From NCBI RefSeq assembly GCF_003858635.1, contig NZ_RQJO01000009.1, forward strand, positions 248,001 through 312,000: 64,000 nt of DNA. Reading direction: 5' to 3'. This DNA comes from Larkinella rosea (GTDB lineage Bacteria > Bacteroidota > Bacteroidia > Cytophagales > Spirosomataceae). Below, in pieces: positions 23,800-33,900 of the stretch. Positions within the stretch are counted from its first letter, which is position 1. Each line of letters begins with the position of its first letter. The position numbers and the translations under genes were made by a program. The notes beneath the pieces were generated by a model. It did no database searches and had not been told where the DNA came from. It saw nothing but the letters and a program-made list of their open reading frames with translations.

Positions 23800-25263
23800 A
23801 TGCAAAATGGCAATCATCAGGTACGTTCGCAGGAAATCAGAGTGACTTCGGAAGTGGGTTCGTTGAAGCGTCTGCTGATTCACAGTCCGGATCGTGGCCT
23901 GGGCAAAGTGATCCCTTCCAAAGCGCAGGACTGGCTTTTTGAAGACATCGTGCATCTGGAAACGATGCGCAAGGATGAATATGATTACTACGTAAAACTG
24001 CTATTGTATTTTCTCGATCCGAATAAAATTCGCGGGAAACTCGCCCGGATCAATGCCGATCCGGAACGGAATTTTTTCAAACCGGATCATCCGGATTATT
24101 TTCGTTCCGATTCCGTTGTTGATATTCAGTACCTGCTGACCGAAATTCTGGAAGATGAAGTCATTCGGACCCGCCTGATATCGGGTATTTGCGCCGTTGA
24201 ACGCTGTCGGTTTCACATTCAGAACCAGTTATATACGTATGATGCGTTCGAGTTAGCTAAAATTCTGATCTCCGGTTCGCTGCCCGATCGCACGATGTTG
24301 TTTGCACCAATGCCAAATTTTATTTTTACGCGTGACATTGGCATAGTTATTAATAACCATATCCTACTCAACAAACCCGCTAAACTGGCCCGCACCCGCG
24401 AAGCTTTTCTGGCGCAGTATATTTTTTTCTACCACCCATTATTTAGTGGGTACCGGGATAAAATCATTGAAATTCCGGACAATGAACACCATTTTTTGTT
24501 ACCTGATAACGAGGTAAGTAACGACTATTCGCGTTCGACCCTGGAAGGGGGGGATGTCATGATGGTGGCCAAAAACCACCTCTTGATTGGCTGCAGCGAA
24601 CGAACCACGCTCTATGCCGCCCAACAGGTGATTCGAATCATGTTTGACCGGAACGTGGTTGATAAAGTAACCATCATTAAAATCCCTAAGAAACGGGACT
24701 ACATGCACATCGACACCATTTTTACGCAGGTCAAGCGGAATACCTGGGTGTTGCTGGGGTCGCTGGGTCGGGTGGGAGATGAGGCCAAAAAGCGGGATTT
24801 GCTGCATTTTCTGGCACCGAAAGACGTCCCGGACGAACTGCGGATTATTCAGTTTACCAAAGGTTCGGAGCATAAACCCGTCGAATTCGAAAACCTGGAA
24901 GATTTGCTGACGTCCATCAGCCGGGACGATCTGGGATGTTCGGAACCGGTGAAATTTATTTATTCCGGGAACAACGAATTTCCCTTCGGAGCCCGTGAAC
25001 AATGGACGGATTCGTGTAATCTGCTGGCATTGAAAGACGGGGTTGTGATCGGCTATGACCGCAATGATAAAACCCTGGAAGCCTTTCGCCAGGCCGGATT
25101 TGAAACCATACAGGCGGCCGATCTGCTGGACCGGTTTGAGCGCGGAGAAGCCGATCCGGAAACCCTCGAAAATACGTTTATCATGCTGCCATCGGCAGAA
25201 TTGTCGCGGGCGCGGGGCGGTTCCCACTGCATGAGTTTACCTTTATTACGTGCCGAATTATAA
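23800..25263 (+). CDS. Arginine deiminase-family amidinohydrolase
   Basis: A 487-residue member of the guanidino-group-modifying (pentein) superfamily. Motifs match arginine deiminase: FTRDIG near 180, STLEGGDVM near 255, the His in YMHIDTIFTQV and the nucleophile C477 in RGGSHCMSLPL. It is some 70-80 residues longer than typical ArcA, so the exact substrate is uncertain. The start at 23800 (MQNGNHQVR) is chosen over a TTG at 23758. It is followed 17 bases later by ctlX, suggesting a joint role in arginine/citrulline breakdown. Confidence 0.85.
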   Translation: MQNGNHQVRSQEIRVTSEVGSLKRLLIHSPDRGLGKVIPSKAQDWLFEDIVHLETMRKDEYDYYVKLLLYFLDPNKIRGKLARINADPERNFFKPDHPDYFRSDSVVDIQYLLTEILEDEVIRTRLISGICAVERCRFHIQNQLYTYDAFELAKILISGSLPDRTMLFAPMPNFIFTRDIGIVINNHILLNKPAKLARTREAFLAQYIFFYHPLFSGYRDKIIEIPDNEHHFLLPDNEVSNDYSRSTLEGGDVMMVAKNHLLIGCSERTTLYAAQQVIRIMFDRNVVDKVTIIKIPKKRDYMHIDTIFTQVKRNTWVLLGSLGRVGDEAKKRDLLHFLAPKDVPDELRIIQFTKGSEHKPVEFENLEDLLTSISRDDLGCSEPVKFIYSGNNEFPFGAREQWTDSCNLLALKDGVVIGYDRNDKTLEAFRQAGFETIQAADLLDRFERGEADPETLENTFIMLPSAELSRARGGSHCMSLPLLRAEL

Positions 25264-25280
25264 CCCTAACTCCTATCCGT

Positions 25281-26210
25281 ATGCAAGCCCAGGCCACCTC
25301 AAACATCCTCATGATCAGACCTGTACGGTTTGGTTTCAATGAACAGACTGCCGGAAGTAACTCGTTTCAGGATCGGACGATGGCGACTAAAAACCGGGAT
25401 GAGGTTCAGCAGAATGCCCTGCGTGAATTTGATGAAATGGCTCACCAGTTGACGGCCGCCGGAGTCAATGTCATTATCTACGATGACTTGCCGGAATTGT
25501 ATACGCCCGATTCTATTTTTCCCAACAATTGGGTATCCTTTCATTACAGCGGTACGGTTGTTGTTTATCCGATGGAAGCACCCAACCGGAGGCTCGAACG
25601 GCGAATGGACATCATCGACGATCTGGGCAAGAATTTTCACATTGCCCGGATTATCGATCTGACGCATTTTGAGAAGGAAAGTAAATACCTCGAAGGCACC
25701 GGCAGTATGGTGTTAGACCGGATGAAACGGATTGCCTACGCCTGTTTGTCGCCCCGAACGGATGTTGATGTACTCAAGGAGTTCAGCAAACAGACCGGCT
25801 ATCGGGTAATCACCTTTTCGGCGACCGATGCGGCAGGCATACCGGTTTATCATACCAACGTGGTGATGTGCATTGGCGACGTTTTTGCTATTGTGTGTTT
25901 GGCGGCCATTGCTGATCCCGACGAACGGTTGATGGTCAGGCAGTCGCTGGTCAATAGCGGGAAGCATGTCATTGATATTACGATGGATCAGATGGCGCAT
26001 TTTGCCGGGAACATGCTGCTGGTGATGACCCGGAAAAGTCAGAAGTTACTGGTTATGTCGACGCAGGCTTTTCATTCATTGACGGTTCGGCAGCGCGACG
26101 AATTGGACGATTTCGCTACGCTGTTTCATTTTGACTTAGAAACCATTGAAAGCAATGGTGGTGGTTCGGCCCGCTGTATGATTGCCGAACTCCACCTGCC
26201 ATCCAGATAA
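25281..26210 (+). CDS. ctlX: CtlX-type citrulline/arginine-related hydrolase
   Basis: A 309-residue pentein-fold protein of the CtlX family, named for citrulline use in Francisella. It has the family motifs IRPVRFGFNEQTAGSN-type N-terminus, PDSIFPNNWVSFH near residue 75, YLEGTGSMVLDR near 138, YHTNVVMCIGD and the nucleophile C299 in GGSARCMIAELH. Operonic with the arginine-deiminase-like gene. No other arginine pathway gene is nearby. Confidence 0.87.
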   Translation: MQAQATSNILMIRPVRFGFNEQTAGSNSFQDRTMATKNRDEVQQNALREFDEMAHQLTAAGVNVIIYDDLPELYTPDSIFPNNWVSFHYSGTVVVYPMEAPNRRLERRMDIIDDLGKNFHIARIIDLTHFEKESKYLEGTGSMVLDRMKRIAYACLSPRTDVDVLKEFSKQTGYRVITFSATDAAGIPVYHTNVVMCIGDVFAIVCLAAIADPDERLMVRQSLVNSGKHVIDITMDQMAHFAGNMLLVMTRKSQKLLVMSTQAFHSLTVRQRDELDDFATLFHFDLETIESNGGGSARCMIAELHLPSR

Positions 26211-26547
26211 TGAACATTTGTTGATAAGAAAGTGTGGAAAGGCCATCTGAAAGGAGGTTTTAGCGCGTTTGACCCGGTATGTAAGTTCGGTGGGTGGTTT
26301 TGCTGTTAAATTGTATTTATTGCATATAATCTTGTGCTTAAATACCGTTTAATAACTTAATTGTATCAGCAAGTATCATTGGTTTTTGAATTCTGGCAAA
26401 ACTATAGTCATTTGTGTTAACAAATTAATACTAATGGGATTGTATTTTTTTTAATCAATTGCTTTGACAAACTAATTTCAATTAAGTTCGTTATATTTAC
26501 ATATCGGTAACATAGTAGAGTGTGCTAATTTTAAAACCCTAGCAATC
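26211..26547 (+). other. Intergenic region upstream of the MarR gene
   Basis: About 340 bases, AT-rich, without a convincing ORF. No strong terminator after ctlX was found. TTTGAC at 26463-26468 and TATATTTA at 26490-26497 could be promoter boxes for the MarR gene, but the spacing is longer than normal. A short TTAC/GTAA inverted motif follows. Confidence 0.4.
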
Positions 26548-26991
26548 ATGATCGCAGAAAAAAAACGGATTTCAAAGTACAGCAATTGCCTTAATTTCAC
26601 GGCAAATGCACTAGCGAGAGTAATGACTAATATTTCCGACGACGAATTTGGTCGGTTGGGACTGACGGCTTCCCATGCATTTGTGTTGAAGGAGGCCATC
26701 GAAAACCCCGGTATTCAGCCTAAAGAATTGAGTGGCGAGCTGCATTTAACTCCATCAACCATCACCCGTTTGATCGAAAAACTCGAATTGAAAAAACTGG
26801 TAGAGCGGAAGATCGAAGGAAAACATACGCTGGTTTACGCTACTGAGAAAGGGATTGTCATGTTACCGGATATCAAAAAAGCATGGGATAATCTGATGCG
26901 TCGCTATGCGGATATCCTGGGCGATGAAAGTTCCCGTAAGATGACGGATTTGCTTTATGGCGCTGTAAAAGCGCTGGGGAAGGATTCCTGA
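26548..26991 (+). CDS. MarR family transcriptional regulator
   Basis: A 147-residue winged-helix regulator. The helix-turn-helix lies around residues 53-75 (IQPKELSGELHLTPSTITRLIEKLE) and the wing around KIEGKHTLVYAT. MarR proteins repress genes until a small phenolic or oxidant binds. Upstream of an SDR and a gluconolactonase-like gene that it might control. Confidence 0.9.
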   Translation: MIAEKKRISKYSNCLNFTANALARVMTNISDDEFGRLGLTASHAFVLKEAIENPGIQPKELSGELHLTPSTITRLIEKLELKKLVERKIEGKHTLVYATEKGIVMLPDIKKAWDNLMRRYADILGDESSRKMTDLLYGAVKALGKDS

Positions 26992-27163
26992 TCGCTTTGT
27001 TTTGGAAAATAGCGTATTGATTGTGCAATCATGATTAGGTTGCGAACACCAAACAGACCGTTTTTTTGAACAATTTTGATGGTTGGATTGTAGACTTGAT
27101 AGGATAAATTCCCGGGCCTTGGCTCCGGGTGAAGTTCAGGTCTACAGTTCAATCATTGAAGTT

Positions 27164-27883
27164 ATGAACACCAATCACGAAAAAGTTGCGCTAGTGACCG
27201 GTGCTAACCGGGGACTTGGAAAAGAAATTTCCCTGGAACTTTGTAAAAAGGGGTATGCGGTTTTCATGGCGTCCCGGGATATCGAAAAGGGGCGAGCGGC
27301 TGTTCACGAACTGTGTGAACAGGGCTACGAAGCCATTTTCCTTCACATGAATGTGACCGATCCGGTCAGCATCAAAAACGCCTACGGAACTTTCTCCCAA
27401 AAAGCCAGTCATCTGGATGTACTGGTCAACAATGCGGCCATTCTGGAAGATTCTGACCGGCATGTGTCTATCTGCAAACTCAATATCGAATCGCTGGAGC
27501 GGGCCCTCAAAACCAATCTGATCGGCCCTATTATGGTGATTCAGGATTTTCTGCCTTATTTGGAAAAAAGCAAAACCGGTGGCCGGATCATCAACCTAAC
27601 GAGCGATCTGGGTTCGCTGGCGCATATGCAGGACAGTTATCCGGCCTATAGTCTTTCAAAAACCGCCCTGAACGCCATGACCCGGCAATTTGCAGCTGCG
27701 GTGGCGGGCAAAAATATTGCCGTCAATTGCGTCAATCCGGGCTGGGTAGAAACCGACATGGGCGGTTCCGGTGCCAACCGCTCCCTCGAAAAAGGCGCGG
27801 AAACGACGATTTGGCTGGCAACCGAAGCTTCACCTCACGAAACGGGTAAATTCTGGAAAGACAAGCGGGAAGTGCCGTGGTAA
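27164..27883 (+). CDS. SDR family oxidoreductase (carbonyl reductase-like)
   Basis: A 239-residue SDR related to eukaryotic-type carbonyl reductases. TGANRGLGKEIS near residue 12, NNAA near 90, active Ser in NLTSDLGSL, and YPAYSLSK containing the catalytic Tyr and Lys. VNCVNPGWVETDMGG is the usual carbonyl reductase end motif. The start at 27164 (MNTNHEKVALVTGA) is preferred over an open frame from 27083. Confidence 0.88.
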   Translation: MNTNHEKVALVTGANRGLGKEISLELCKKGYAVFMASRDIEKGRAAVHELCEQGYEAIFLHMNVTDPVSIKNAYGTFSQKASHLDVLVNNAAILEDSDRHVSICKLNIESLERALKTNLIGPIMVIQDFLPYLEKSKTGGRIINLTSDLGSLAHMQDSYPAYSLSKTALNAMTRQFAAAVAGKNIAVNCVNPGWVETDMGGSGANRSLEKGAETTIWLATEASPHETGKFWKDKREVPW

Positions 27884-27930
27884 ACGGAATTCGCTATATT
27901 TGCCTATTCCTGAACCTCAAAACTACTCCT

Positions 27931-28854
27931 ATGATTTTTAGTAGAAAAGCCGGACTCTTTTTTACGGTATTGATTCTGTGTGCCCCCAAAAGCTTCAGTT
28001 ACGGGCTACACTCGGGCCGAGCAGATTCCGTGAAAGTGACGGCTGTCGGAGCGACCCCGAAGCAGATTTCCAACCAGTTTAAGTTTACCGAAGGGCCGGC
28101 CGTCAATAAAAAAGGGGATATTTATTTCACCGATCAACCCAACGACAAAATCTGGAAATACGATACCGACGGAAATCTGACGCTTTTCATGGACAAAACC
28201 GGTCGGTCGAACGGGCTTTATTTTGATAAGAAAGGTAATATGATCTCCTGCGCCGACGAAAAAGACGAATTATGGTCGATCAGCCCGAAAAAGAAAGTCA
28301 CGGTTTTAATGACCGATTTCGAAGGCAAGCGCTACAATGGACCCAACGATTTGTGGATTGACGCGAAAGGCGGCATCTATTTCACCGATCCGTATTATCA
28401 GCGGGATTACTGGGAGCGTAAAAAGCCGGATCTCGAAGGACAGAAAGTGTATTATCTGCCCAAAGGGAAAAAAGAGGCCGTGGTGGTGGATGGAGATCTA
28501 AAACAGCCAAACGGTATCGTGGGAACGCCCAATGGCAAATTCCTGTATGTAGCCGATATTCGGGATAATAAAACGTATAAGTACCAAATCAATGAAGATG
28601 GGTCGTTAACGAACCGCCAGCTTTTTGTTTCGCAAGGTTCTGATGGCATGACACTGGATAATCAGGGAAATGTTTATCTAAGCGGCCGGGGCGTTACGGT
28701 TTACAGCCCGACGGGTGAAAAGCTCCAGGTCATCCCGGTTCCGTCGCGCTGGGTCGGTAACATCTGTTTTGGCGGAAAAAAACGCAGCACGCTGTTCATA
28801 ACGGCCTCCGAGTCGGTTTACACGATTGAAATGCAGGTAAAAGGGGTTGAGTAA
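27931..28854 (+). CDS. SMP-30/gluconolactonase-like protein, exported
   Basis: A 307-residue six-bladed propeller protein of the SMP-30/gluconolactonase/LRE family. An N-terminal signal peptide (GLFFTVLILCAPKSFS) sends it out. Metal-site motifs: FTEGPAVNKKGDIYFTDQ (Glu), NGPNDLWIDAKGGIYFTDPYY (Asn) and GSDGMTLDNQGNVYL (Asp). Probably hydrolyses a lactone in the periplasm. The start at 27931 (MIFSRKAG) fits the signal peptide. Confidence 0.9.
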   Translation: MIFSRKAGLFFTVLILCAPKSFSYGLHSGRADSVKVTAVGATPKQISNQFKFTEGPAVNKKGDIYFTDQPNDKIWKYDTDGNLTLFMDKTGRSNGLYFDKKGNMISCADEKDELWSISPKKKVTVLMTDFEGKRYNGPNDLWIDAKGGIYFTDPYYQRDYWERKKPDLEGQKVYYLPKGKKEAVVVDGDLKQPNGIVGTPNGKFLYVADIRDNKTYKYQINEDGSLTNRQLFVSQGSDGMTLDNQGNVYLSGRGVTVYSPTGEKLQVIPVPSRWVGNICFGGKKRSTLFITASESVYTIEMQVKGVE

Positions 28855-28873
28855 GGCTCCGGATTTTCCGTAA

Positions 28874-28919
28874 ACAAACAAAAAAACCGTTCCGATGCCG
28901 GAACGGTTTTTTTGTTTGT
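28874..28919. terminator. Strong bidirectional terminator
   Basis: A perfect 20-base stem ACAAACAAAAAAACCGTTCC (28874-28893) with its complement 28900-28919 and a six-base loop. It has A and T runs on both flanks and separates two convergent genes. Confidence 0.95.
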
Positions 28920-28932
28920 GAAGAACAGCAGA

Positions 28933-29442
28933 TTACGCCAGCACCCGAATCCGAACCGGTTGGGCCACGACTTGCGAGCCATCATCCAGTGTTACGAGAA
29001 ACATAAAAGCAATTTCCCGGAAGTTTGGTAAAGCCACCGGCGTAATGGCAACGGCTGGACGTTTGGTTGCAAAGTCCTTCAGTGTAGTCGTAAAATCGAC
29101 CGTTGTGCCACTACCGGCGATCGGAGCTGCAATGTAGTTCGTTGAAACCGTGTTCAGCGTAGCCACGTTGATGCTGGTCGCACCAGCCGCCACCCGCGTA
29201 ATCTCTTTGATCGTCCGGCCACTGGACGCAGGGATCGAGATCGAGATCTTGATGTTACCACCCGCTGCGGTCGAAACTTCATAGTAAGGATCAAAACCGT
29301 AGGTTGTAGCACCCGTATAGGTCACCGGTACAGCAGGGCGATTGTCCCGAACCAGATCGCTATAGACGCCGTCGTCTTTGCAGGAAACTCCGGCCAGAGC
29401 AACTACGGCGAGTAAAAGAAGTTGAAACGCTATTTTTTTCAT
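28933..29442 (-). CDS. Lipoprotein in a SusCD operon
   Basis: A 169-residue lipoprotein, signal MKKIAFQLLLLAVVALAGVSC with the lipobox Cys at 21. The rest is Ser/Thr/Ala-rich beta-strand sequence without a recognised domain. It follows susD by 28 bases and is the last gene of the SusCD operon, in the place of SusE/SusF-type surface glycan- or ligand-binding proteins. The start at 29442 replaces a longer frame. Confidence 0.8.
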   Translation of the reverse strand: MKKIAFQLLLLAVVALAGVSCKDDGVYSDLVRDNRPAVPVTYTGATTYGFDPYYEVSTAAGGNIKISISIPASSGRTIKEITRVAAGATSINVATLNTVSTNYIAAPIAGSGTTVDFTTTLKDFATKRPAVAITPVALPNFREIAFMFLVTLDDGSQVVAQPVRIRVLA

Positions 29443-29470
29443 GAGTATAGTTTCGTTAACGAATGACCGA

Positions 29471-30952
29471 TTAATCAACATCCCACCACAGTTTTGCATT
29501 GGATTGCGGGCCCGGGTTGGGGAAATTCGGATTCCGCTCAATTTCCTGCGTGATGTAAGCCGCGCGCACCGGACGCGTACCGTCGATACCAACGGCGTTT
29601 TGCGAAGCGGTCAGCCTGGGATAACCCGTCCGACGCCAGTCGTTCCAGGATTCCAGACCGTTGCCCGTCCAGGCAATCCATTTCTGGGTAATGATCTGCT
29701 CGAGCTTTTGTTCGTTCGTGCCGGTCAGCGTGGCAATGTTTGGATTTGCCGTCAGGTAAGCCGCGATGGCTGCATCCGTAATACCGGCCAGTTTCATCGA
29801 AGCCGTGATGCCTTCGGTATACAGCGCCTGAGGATCACCCGCCGTGCCCAGCGTTAAGGCCGATTCGGCCAGAATGAAAGCCCGCTGGAAGTTGGTAATC
29901 AACCGGACTGGACCTTCGCCCTGCGCGCCCGTTACGTAAGCACCATACCGCGACCAGGTAGTGGTCGGCGTTGGCAAGGTTCCGGCAAAACCGTTATCGA
30001 TGGAAACATAGTCCGTCGACGGTTTGGTGTAGAAAACCGCCAGACGCGGATCGGTTTTGGTGGCATCAGTGGCGCTGGGGCGGAGTACGTTCAGGAAACG
30101 CGTGCTCAGAATCAGTTCGTTGCTGAACGATCCAAAAACCGCCAGGTTCCAGATGGCGCTGGTACTACCGACGCTGCTACCAAATTTAACGTTCAGATCC
30201 TGTGCGTTGCTGGTGATATACAGATTTTTGGCCAACACTTCGGTGATAATGGTTTTCGCCAGCGCGGGTTCTTTTTTGCTGATTGTGTTGGCCATTTTCA
30301 GCATCAGGGTGTAACCGGCCCGTTTCCAGTTGTCGATCGTTCCGCCGTATACGATGTCATCAGCGGCCGGTTTGGACGTACTGGGAGCTTCCAGATCAGC
30401 CAGCCCTTCGCGAACCAGATCAAACAGGCTCTGAATACCGGAAGCCTGGTTACCTTTGTAGATGTCCTCCTGCTTATCCAGACGCGGTTGAATAAACGCT
30501 TCACCCTGCAATGCCTGTGAGTAGGGAACATCGCCCCAGATATCCGTCACCATACTGAAGGTATACGCCTTCATGATTTTGGCAATCCCCGTATAGGCTT
30601 TTGAATTTGTTTTATCAGCAGCCTCAATCAGTTTCTGATAACCTACCAGCGCACCCCCGTAGATATCGAAACGCCATTGGTTTCCAAAATCAGCCCCGTT
30701 CGTATTAAACCGGTCGTAGTTCGTTGGGCTACCACCCGCACCTGACAGGTAATTCATCACCACCGATCCAAACCGGTTTAGCTCGCCGTTATTGGCAAAC
30801 GCGGAACCGGCCAGTGCTGAAGGCAGCAAAACGGGCGGGGTTACTTCCGTCGGGTTATTCGGCGTCACATTGACGTCGAGGTAGTTACTACAGGCACCCA
30901 TGGAAAGCAGGAAGGGCACCAACAGAAATTTTTTATAGCTTGAAATCTTCAT
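29471..30952 (-). CDS. SusD/RagB-family nutrient-binding lipoprotein
   Basis: A 493-residue SusD-type outer-membrane lipoprotein. The signal peptide ends MGAC (lipobox) followed by SNYLDVNVTPNNPTEV, the usual start of this subgroup, and the body is helical with TPR-like repeats; WTGNGLESWNDWRRTGYPRL is the typical C-terminal motif. Serves as the lid of the SusC transporter encoded just upstream. The ligand is unknown: no degradative enzyme lies inside this operon. Confidence 0.95.
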   Translation of the reverse strand: MKISSYKKFLLVPFLLSMGACSNYLDVNVTPNNPTEVTPPVLLPSALAGSAFANNGELNRFGSVVMNYLSGAGGSPTNYDRFNTNGADFGNQWRFDIYGGALVGYQKLIEAADKTNSKAYTGIAKIMKAYTFSMVTDIWGDVPYSQALQGEAFIQPRLDKQEDIYKGNQASGIQSLFDLVREGLADLEAPSTSKPAADDIVYGGTIDNWKRAGYTLMLKMANTISKKEPALAKTIITEVLAKNLYITSNAQDLNVKFGSSVGSTSAIWNLAVFGSFSNELILSTRFLNVLRPSATDATKTDPRLAVFYTKPSTDYVSIDNGFAGTLPTPTTTWSRYGAYVTGAQGEGPVRLITNFQRAFILAESALTLGTAGDPQALYTEGITASMKLAGITDAAIAAYLTANPNIATLTGTNEQKLEQIITQKWIAWTGNGLESWNDWRRTGYPRLTASQNAVGIDGTRPVRAAYITQEIERNPNFPNPGPQSNAKLWWDVD

Positions 30953-30975
30953 TGTCGAAAAAATGATGAAGGTGA

Positions 30976-33900
30976 TTAAAACGTAAACCGCAGGTTAACA
31001 CCGTAATTCCGCGTGTTGGGAATACCGTTCAAATCAAGTCCCTGAATGTTACCGGCACCTTGCGTGTTGGTTTCGGGATCAGCCATGTAGTTGGGCGCAT
31101 AGAACCACAGGTTACGACCGCTAACCCCAATGGAAACCGCACCGAAGGGCGTTTTGCCAATCAGGCTGGCGGGCAGGCTGTAATTCAGGGCCAGTTCGCG
31201 CAGGCGGTAAACCGTTGCGTCGAAAACCGCAGCCTCGGAAGCCAGACCACCCAGATTCGCCCAGTAGTTTTGGGCGCTCAACTGAATGTTGTTCGGGTTA
31301 TAGGTTTTCGAACCATCAGCGTTGGTTACTTCGATCACACCCGGCAGAATACGGGGCTGATCCCGGTCAATTCCGGTTACGGCTAAGTGGCCCTGACCGC
31401 GTAAATCGACGGCGCCAAATGAGTACAACTGGCCTCCCTGGCGGGTGTCAAACAGAACCGAAAGTGCCAGACCTTTGTAGCTAAACGTGTTGGTCAAACC
31501 CGCCGTCCAGTTCGGGTTCGGGTTGGAAATCACCTGTCCGGCAATACCTGGTACGAACAAACCGGTGTTCGGGTTGATCAGGTATTGGCCCTGCGGGCTG
31601 CGGGCATTGGCTGTGCCGACAATGACACCGTATGGCTGACCCACCACGATCGACGGGTTGATCCCGACGAATGCGCCCCCTGTGATCGGCGATTGCGTTA
31701 CACCCGGAGCGATTTCTTCCACTTTGTTCCGAATCCGGGTAAAGTTCAGCACCAGATCCCATTTGAAACCATTCTGCAAACGAACTGGCGTCGTGTTCAG
31801 CACTAATTCGATCCCTTTGTTGCTCAAGGCACCAACGTTGGTGGTGCGGGTATCGTAACCGGTTGAATTAGAGACCGATACGTTGAAGATCTGGTTGGTA
31901 CTGCGCGTGTCGAAGTAAGCCAGATCAAGGCTTGCCCGGTTGCGGAACAGCCCCAGATTCAGGCCGAATTCATACGAACGGACAAACTCGGGCGTCAGGT
32001 TGTTGTTACCAATCCGCGTACTGGGGCTAAAGCCCGGCAAATTGGCGCCACCCACGGAAATTGGGAACGTGATGCTGGCGGAATTGTTCCCATAACTGGA
32101 AGCGACAAAAACCGAGTTCAGCAGATACGGGTCGGCATCCCGGCCTACCCGGGCTACGCTCGCGCGAACTTTGGCATACGACAGCACGTTCGAGTTGAGC
32201 TTGAAGGCATCGGTCGGAACAAAGCTGACGGAAGCCGCCGGATAGAAGTAAGTGTTGTTCGCTTTCGGCAGCGTCGATGATTGGTCAACCCGGCCCGACA
32301 ATTCCACGAATAAGTAATTTTGGTAACCCAGCGATAACTGACCGTAGTAACCAACCAGTCGGCGCTTCGTGTTGTTCTCCTGACTGGCTGTAAAAACTGA
32401 CCCGTTGCTGACGTTGTAGAAGCCCGGAATGGTCAATTGCTGTGCCGACAGGGTGGTGTTCTGGTCTCTCCGCTGGTTAATGTTATTACCCAGCAATATG
32501 TTGGCGTTCAGTCCTTCCAGAAACAGGTTATCTTTGTGGGCATTGATCAACAGGTCGCCGTTCAACTCTGAGCGGAAGAACATGTCTTCGATAATCTGAC
32601 CAGCGGGACCGCGGGCCGATCCGATCGCGAAGCTCATTTTCCGACGGTCGGTGTAGGTATCAGCCGTTACGCGGTACGATACGTTCAGCCATTTTGCGAA
32701 GTCGTAACCTACCTGGAAATTTCCGAAAACCCGGTCAACCTGACTTTTCATCGTCTCGTTGTAAGCACTCCACAAAGGATGGTTTTGCGTAGTCGAGTAA
32801 TAAATACTTTTACCCTGCGCATCCTGATACGGCGTTCCGTTCAGGTCATAACTCCGGGGAATCCGGGTGATTTGACCAAACGCGCTACCACCGTTACCAA
32901 CCGGCGTTCCGTTCTGGGCGGTTTTTACATAAGTAACCGTACTGCTCAATTTGAGGCCGTTTTGCAGTTTGGATTCACCACCCACCTGCACATTGGTTCG
33001 GTCGAATTTACTGTTCGGGACGATCCCTTTTTGCAGCGTATTTCCAACCGCCAGAATGTAGTTACGTCGTTCGTCGCCCGAAGCGATGTTGAACGAGTTT
33101 TGCCACACACTACCTTGATCGTAGAAATTCTTGACGTTGTCCGGATAGGCCTGGTAAGGAACCGTATTTCCCTGAAGCGTCGTCACCTGGGTCAGGCTAC
33201 CGCCGAATTTGGGGCCCCAGGAGTTACCGGATGTATTGATGAAGTTATTCTGGGTACCTTGTCCGTAGTCGTTTTGCAGCGGAGGTAATCCGTAAACGTT
33301 TTGAACATTAAAAGAAGAATTAACGGTTACTTCGGTTTTCCCTTTCATATTCCGACCGGTTTTTGTCGTAATGACAATCGCACCGGCGGATGCGCGGGAA
33401 CCGTAGAGAACCGAAGCGGCCGGTCCTTTCAGCACGTTGATGGACTCGATGCTTTCCGGGTTGATGTCGGCCAGTCGGTTCGAAGCCTGTGCGCTGAACA
33501 GCGAGTTGTCCGTGGAAGGATTCCGGTTGACGTCGTTGTTGAAAATAACACCGTCGACCACGATCAACGGCTGGTTACTTCCGTTAAACGACGTAATCCC
33601 GCGGATGTTGATGTTAGTCGAAGCACCCGGCGCACCGCTGGAAGGCGTAATATTCACCCCGGCCAGTTTCCCTTGCAGCGCGTTCAGGACATTGGGTTCC
33701 GAGCGCTGGGCCAGCACATCTCCCCGAACATCCTGGGTCGAATACCCCAATGAACGCCGGTCGCGTTCGATCCCCTGGGCAGTGACAACGACTTCCGACA
33801 ACTGGCTTGCGTCAGATTTTAGTTGTACATTGATCGTCGATTGATTGCCGACCACAATTTCCTGGGTCGCGGTTCCGATGAAGCTAAAAACCAACCGGGC

